Below are positions 14,921 through 17,896 of a stretch of 17,896 bases of DNA, piece by piece. How positions within the stretch are numbered: position 1 is the stretch's first letter; every line of letters begins with the position of its first letter. The translations under genes and the position numbers were made by a program. Below the pieces are notes generated by a model, which ran no database searches, had not been told where the DNA came from, and worked only from the letters and a program-made list of their open reading frames with translations. Origin of the DNA: an uncultured Spartobacteria bacterium (GTDB taxonomy: Bacteria > Verrucomicrobiota > Verrucomicrobiia > Chthoniobacterales > JAATET01); assembly GCA_937901895.1 (NCBI GenBank), contig CALGTD010000060.1, positions 1-17,896 of the forward strand. The letters run 5' to 3'.

Positions 14921-15727
14921 TTACGGAGAGAGGTGCAGCCGTGCTGGCTCCGTCTTCGGTTGTTCGATTGTCACCTGCCGGCCTTGGTAGGTGACCCTCA
15001 GCTTCCCGCCGGTATAATTCAGAACAGCCGGCCCTAAAGGCGTTGATACCGAAAGCGTCTGTCCATCTGTGCCGCCCGGATAAATAAGAAGCTCGTTCGT
15101 CTTATCGGAGAAACCCACCTTTGGCGGCGCCGATGAAGTTCGCGTTGGAACGGGCGTCGGCGCAGGCGTTGGTGTCGGTGTCACTACCGGTGCGGGCTCC
15201 GGAGTTGGAAGCGGAGGCGGCGGGGGAGGGGGTTGCGATTCAACCGAAGGCGAGGGCAATTGATTTCCAAGGCTCGTATCCACGGGTGCAGAACCGGTTC
15301 GTGTGGGCGGAGAGCCCAAACCTGCCTCAGCGAGCCTCTGCGCGACTACCGTCGAGTTGATTTCTTGCTGACCATCCCTAGCGGATGGCTGAGTAGGAAC
15401 GATCGCCGCAGAGGAATCCGGAGTGATGAATGGCAATCCGGCAAGCTCGGCCTCTTCGCGCGTCGCCCAATAGCCAGGCTTAACGACGGATGCAGTGATG
15501 TAACCGCCGCGGTATGTCGTCTCATCGCCGCTTTCGTTCACCCATCCCGTCACGAGTTGTGGCAGGATAAACACCGGATTCTTGTCTTTGAGGCTTGGAG
15601 GCGGAGGTTGAGTCGGCTTCGTCGGTATTCCTCCTTGCTTGGGCCTCTTTGAGGTCGAAGCACACGAAACAAATCCAGCGACCGCAAGAGCCGCGAGCAG
15701 CGTGGATCCAAAACGGGCAACGTTCAT
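14921..15727 (-). CDS. Proline-rich lipoprotein, probable secretion-channel component
   Basis: The 268-aa product has a lipoprotein signal peptide: a basic N-terminus, hydrophobic core LLAALAVAGFVSC and a lipidated Cys at 22. A motif at 83-110 (PGYWATREEAELAGLPFITP) is shared with the small lipoprotein encoded just upstream. A long proline-rich linker follows (about 150-195, with PTPTPAPTP), and then a small beta-rich C-terminal domain (about 203-255). This layout, an outer-membrane anchor, an extended proline arm and a compact end domain, suits a VirB7-like or peptidoglycan-spanning part of a type IV secretion core. The ATG at 15727 overlaps the upstream stop as ATGA. Placement after VirB10 supports the role. 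The specific family is not known. Confidence 0.68.
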   Translation of the reverse strand: MNVARFGSTLLAALAVAGFVSCASTSKRPKQGGIPTKPTQPPPPSLKDKNPVFILPQLVTGWVNESGDETTYRGGYITASVVKPGYWATREEAELAGLPFITPDSSAAIVPTQPSARDGQQEINSTVVAQRLAEAGLGSPPTRTGSAPVDTSLGNQLPSPSVESQPPPPPPPLPTPEPAPVVTPTPTPAPTPVPTRTSSAPPKVGFSDKTNELLIYPGGTDGQTLSVSTPLGPAVLNYTGGKLRVTYQGRQVTIEQPKTEPARLHLSP

Positions 15728-15957
15728 CGATCCACCTCCGGTTGATCGCCCGTTACGACGGTCGCGATGGAATTGTCAGTCACAACTACAAACGGTCGTC
15801 CAGAGGCCTTGGCCTCACGCATGGTCATCCAAGATCCTGAGGAAGTTGTCCCACTGACGACGGTATCCGGAACGAACACCAAATCATCGCCATGCTGCGA
15901 TGCGCACGCGAGCAGCAGCAGGGGCATTAGGAGAATGAGGAAGGGTTTAACGTCCAT
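15724..15957 (-). CDS. Small lipoprotein, 77 aa
   Basis: This is a short lipoprotein with signal peptide FLILLMPLLLLAC and lipidated Cys at residue 18. It shares a motif with the next gene's product: GSWMTMREAKASGRPFVVVT (41-60) against GYWATREEAELAGLPFITPD there. ATG at 15957 is chosen because it places the lipobox correctly; a TTG at 15978 would add seven residues. It overlaps the VirB10-like gene by 11 bp. The size, lipid anchor and place next to VirB10 and VirB9 fit a VirB7-like role, stabilising the outer-membrane core, but this is inferred. Confidence 0.7.
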   Translation of the reverse strand: MDVKPFLILLMPLLLLACASQHGDDLVFVPDTVVSGTTSSGSWMTMREAKASGRPFVVVTDNSIATVVTGDQPEVDR

Positions 15958-17077
15958 AATCAGGAGTGGCGCTATCAAAGGGGGCCGTTAGAAACGCCTG
16001 AGCTCGTGTTCCAGCAGTCACCACGAGATACGGACGATTTTCCTCGAGGTCCTGCGCTAGGAGCTGACTGATCTTGTCGAGGGCGCCTTGTCCGGCGCCG
16101 ATGCCGGCATTACCGAGCGTTGGGGTGTTCTGGATTCCTCCGCTGGCAGTCTCGAAGCCGTCCTGGACGCCGCCAGAACCAACGAGGACGCGTTCCTTAA
16201 AGGTGTCCATGAAGCTCGCAGTAGCTTCCAGGAGAATCGGCGCAATCGCTTGCAGCATGATATTACCGACCTGTTTGCCGGGGATACCGACACTTCCATC
16301 CGCTGCGTTGCGAGCGATGGCTTTAATCGGGTAGGAACGCCCATCCTTGAGGATGACCTTATGAAAATTGACAATGAGCCGATCGCGTTTCTTGCCGGCA
16401 GCAGCGGTCCCAACAAGCTTGTCTCCGACATCGAGGAGCTTCCGACCTTGGAAATAGAATGGCTGCCATACTCCGGCAACTACGGGAAGTTCTGTGTCCG
16501 TGCTGATAACATTATCCAGCAACGCGACCTCTATCGTTTCCGTTTCCGGCGCGAAGTATTGCGGATCGTAGCTCTTCTGATCTTGGCTTCCCTGCGATGT
16601 GACGGGGGATGCGGCAAGGGCCTCTGGCGCAAGATTGTTGAAGAGGTAGCGAGTGGGTTGAACTTCCACTCGAGGCGTGATGACCGTCGTGTCTGGCTCG
16701 GCACGGTCTCCCTGCAAACCGCCGCGTAGAATTTGGTCCGGAACAGGAGGAGGTGGCGGGATATCCGCGAGCGTGTCCCTGATGTCGGGGGTTGGAGTGG
16801 GAGTTTCGTCGACGATCACCGCTGGAAGTTCCGGACGCGACGTGAAGTCAGCTCCCTTTAGCGGGTCAGGAGGGAGAACACCCGGTGCGTCGTCGTCCGG
16901 AAGCGGCAGCGGGGTTGGAGTGGGTGTAGCTGCCTTCTTGCTGGCGCGATCCGACGCATACTTTGCACGCGCGGAGGCACCGGGGTCCGGCCCCATGATT
17001 ACGACAAGGGCAACGACGGCGACGGCGAGAACAACGCCAGCCACGGCGAAACCAACGACTTTTGGTGATACAACCAT
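15947..17077 (-). CDS. VirB10/TrbI-like type IV secretion core protein
   Basis: VirB10 proteins span the inner membrane, periplasm and outer membrane and gate the conjugation channel. This 376-aa protein has the expected order: an N-terminal membrane anchor (about 7-28, VVGFAVAGVVLAVAVVALVV), a long proline-rich periplasmic arm (about 50-115, with TPTPTP repeats), and a C-terminal beta-barrel-type domain from about 170. Matching elements are IEVALLDNVISTDTELPVVA (182-201), GRKLLDVGDKLVGTA (211-225), DRLIVNFHKVILKDGRSYPI (232-251) and the closing strand YLVVTAGTRAQAFL (about 350-363). A helical insertion near 257-305 corresponds to the antenna region. The start overlaps the stop of the VirB9-like gene by one base (TGATG). 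The length is typical of the family. Confidence 0.85.
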   Translation of the reverse strand: MVVSPKVVGFAVAGVVLAVAVVALVVIMGPDPGASARAKYASDRASKKAATPTPTPLPLPDDDAPGVLPPDPLKGADFTSRPELPAVIVDETPTPTPDIRDTLADIPPPPPVPDQILRGGLQGDRAEPDTTVITPRVEVQPTRYLFNNLAPEALAASPVTSQGSQDQKSYDPQYFAPETETIEVALLDNVISTDTELPVVAGVWQPFYFQGRKLLDVGDKLVGTAAAGKKRDRLIVNFHKVILKDGRSYPIKAIARNAADGSVGIPGKQVGNIMLQAIAPILLEATASFMDTFKERVLVGSGGVQDGFETASGGIQNTPTLGNAGIGAGQGALDKISQLLAQDLEENRPYLVVTAGTRAQAFLTAPFDSATPDYGR

Positions 17078-17896
17078 CAGCGTAGGACGAGTTCGAAGGG
17101 TTGGTTCAGTCGAAACGGCGGGTGTCGAAAGACCGCGAATCCGGTTGCAGACGACTGTGGAGGTATGTGTTGTGCCGAGATCGAAACCATCTCCGGCGAG
17201 AAATAGACGCCATTGCCGGCCAATAGACGCAGCCGGCGCGGGTCCACATTCAGGGTCGAGGAGCTCCCATTGGACACCTTGAAGCTGATGGCCGCGGTTC
17301 CATCACCGAAGACGAACCAGTAATAGTAGTCGAAGAACCCGAAGGGGCTCTTGATTCCAATCGGGATTCGCGAAACAAATCGTGTATCCAGTGCCTTCTC
17401 ATCGACCAAAGCGTCGTAGTTGCCGATGATTTTAGCGATCTGACTAAGGTCTGGCTCGTCCTTCGCGGGTGACTTCGCGTCATCTTCCGGGTCCGTGTGA
17501 ATTGTCAGGGTGGTGTCCGCCTTTACGAAATTCGGAACGATGAATATGTGGTAATTTAAGACACGGTCGCCGGGCAGTGTGACCACCATTGAAGTATCTC
17601 CGGCCCGCGCTTTCGCATGCAGAACCAGCATCTTGCCGATCTTCTGCTCACCGACCATAGCCGGATCACCAATGATCACCGACTCGACAGAGCGGGGAAA
17701 AACAAGCGTCAGCGGATAACCCGGCGCAACGCGAAGCTGCTCGACCTGGTCCCCGTATTGGTAGATGTCGCGAATCTTCGACTGGAGAAACGCCTGAATC
17801 TCATCCTCCGTCATCTCGCTCGCCGGCTTTCCATTAACCTCAACGGGAGGAGCCGGGGTCATTACAACGGGCGATCCTTGCTCCGAACCGGAGCTC
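17077..17896 (-). CDS. VirB9/TrbG-like type IV secretion protein, 5' end outside window
   Basis: The reading frame stays open to the window edge, so the N-terminus, probably a signal peptide, is missing. An internal ATG at 17862 would give 261 aa, but the upstream codons continue without a stop. The visible part has a beta-rich domain starting DIYQYGDQVEQLRVAPGYPL and continuing LVFPRSVESVIIGDPAMV, which follows the VirB9/TrbG N-terminal pattern of strand-rich repeats ending in a GD motif. A linker with DPEDDAKSPAKDEP follows. The C-terminal domain contains YYYWFVFGDGTAAISFKVSN, comparable to the VirB9 CTD. VirB9 pairs with VirB7 and VirB10 in the outer-membrane core, and the VirB10-like gene directly downstream supports this. 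An F-type TraK-like protein is the main alternative. Confidence 0.65.
   Translation of the reverse strand, partial: SSGSEQGSPVVMTPAPPVEVNGKPASEMTEDEIQAFLQSKIRDIYQYGDQVEQLRVAPGYPLTLVFPRSVESVIIGDPAMVGEQKIGKMLVLHAKARAGDTSMVVTLPGDRVLNYHIFIVPNFVKADTTLTIHTDPEDDAKSPAKDEPDLSQIAKIIGNYDALVDEKALDTRFVSRIPIGIKSPFGFFDYYYWFVFGDGTAAISFKVSNGSSSTLNVDPRRLRLLAGNGVYFSPEMVSISAQHIPPQSSATGFAVFRHPPFRLNQPFELVLR

Noticed and set aside
1..17896. CRISPR array, tRNA or rRNA genes
   Set aside because: No regularly spaced repeats, cloverleaf-like sequences or conserved rRNA segments were seen by eye in any intergenic stretch.

Overview
The window looks like part of a bacterial conjugative element: a plasmid, or an integrated conjugative element. 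It is GC-rich and densely packed. It carries VirB9/VirB10-like type IV secretion genes next to DNA-processing genes (SNF2-type helicase, ATP-dependent DNA ligase, TOPRIM primase, nuclease-like proteins) and two very divergent sigma-70-like proteins. No rRNA, tRNA, CRISPR array or core chromosomal gene was seen. The host cannot be named from the sequence. The ISL3-type transposase and the many orphan genes would fit a less-studied Gram-negative phylum such as Verrucomicrobiota, but this is only a guess. Few starts have a clear Shine-Dalgarno site.

Layout. (1) 1-1662, minus strand: three small orphan genes, two of them overlapping ATGA-style. (2) 1922-3424, minus: an SNF2-family helicase. (3) 3425-3603: an AT-rich divergent intergenic region with three perfect inverted repeats, leading into (4) a sigma-70-like gene at 3604-4629, plus. 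(5) 4613-6821, minus: a three-gene cluster read 6821 to 4613. It encodes a Cas4/AddB-like four-cysteine protein, an unknown protein, and a winged-helix protein with a nuclease-like C-terminus (replication-relaxation type). (6) A compact divergent promoter region of about 70 bp, interrupted by a complete 1,292-bp ISL3-family insertion sequence (6890-8181) with terminal inverted repeats and an 8-bp target duplication. (7) 8185-9604, plus: an ATP-dependent DNA ligase of the LigD ligase-domain type and a small unknown gene. (8) 9601-17896, minus: ten tightly overlapping genes running from a VirB9-like protein (5' end outside the window) through a VirB10-like protein, two related lipoproteins, a membrane/coiled-coil protein and three orphans to a second sigma-like protein and a TOPRIM primase.

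How they may work together (inference): the VirB9/VirB10/lipoprotein set would form the outer-membrane core of the mating channel. The primase at the distal end of the same transcript could prime the strand after transfer. The helicase, ligase and nuclease-like proteins would process element DNA, and the sigma-like proteins could direct element-specific transcription. The IS separates the ligase start codon from its original upstream sequence, so the present expression of the ligase is uncertain.

The most interesting points are the two sigma-like proteins on one mobile element, the physical link of secretion, sigma-like and primase genes in one overlapping operon, the Cas4/AddB-like protein that seems to lack the nuclease lysine, the triple inverted repeat before the first sigma gene, and the IS that landed 3 bp before the ligase ATG.
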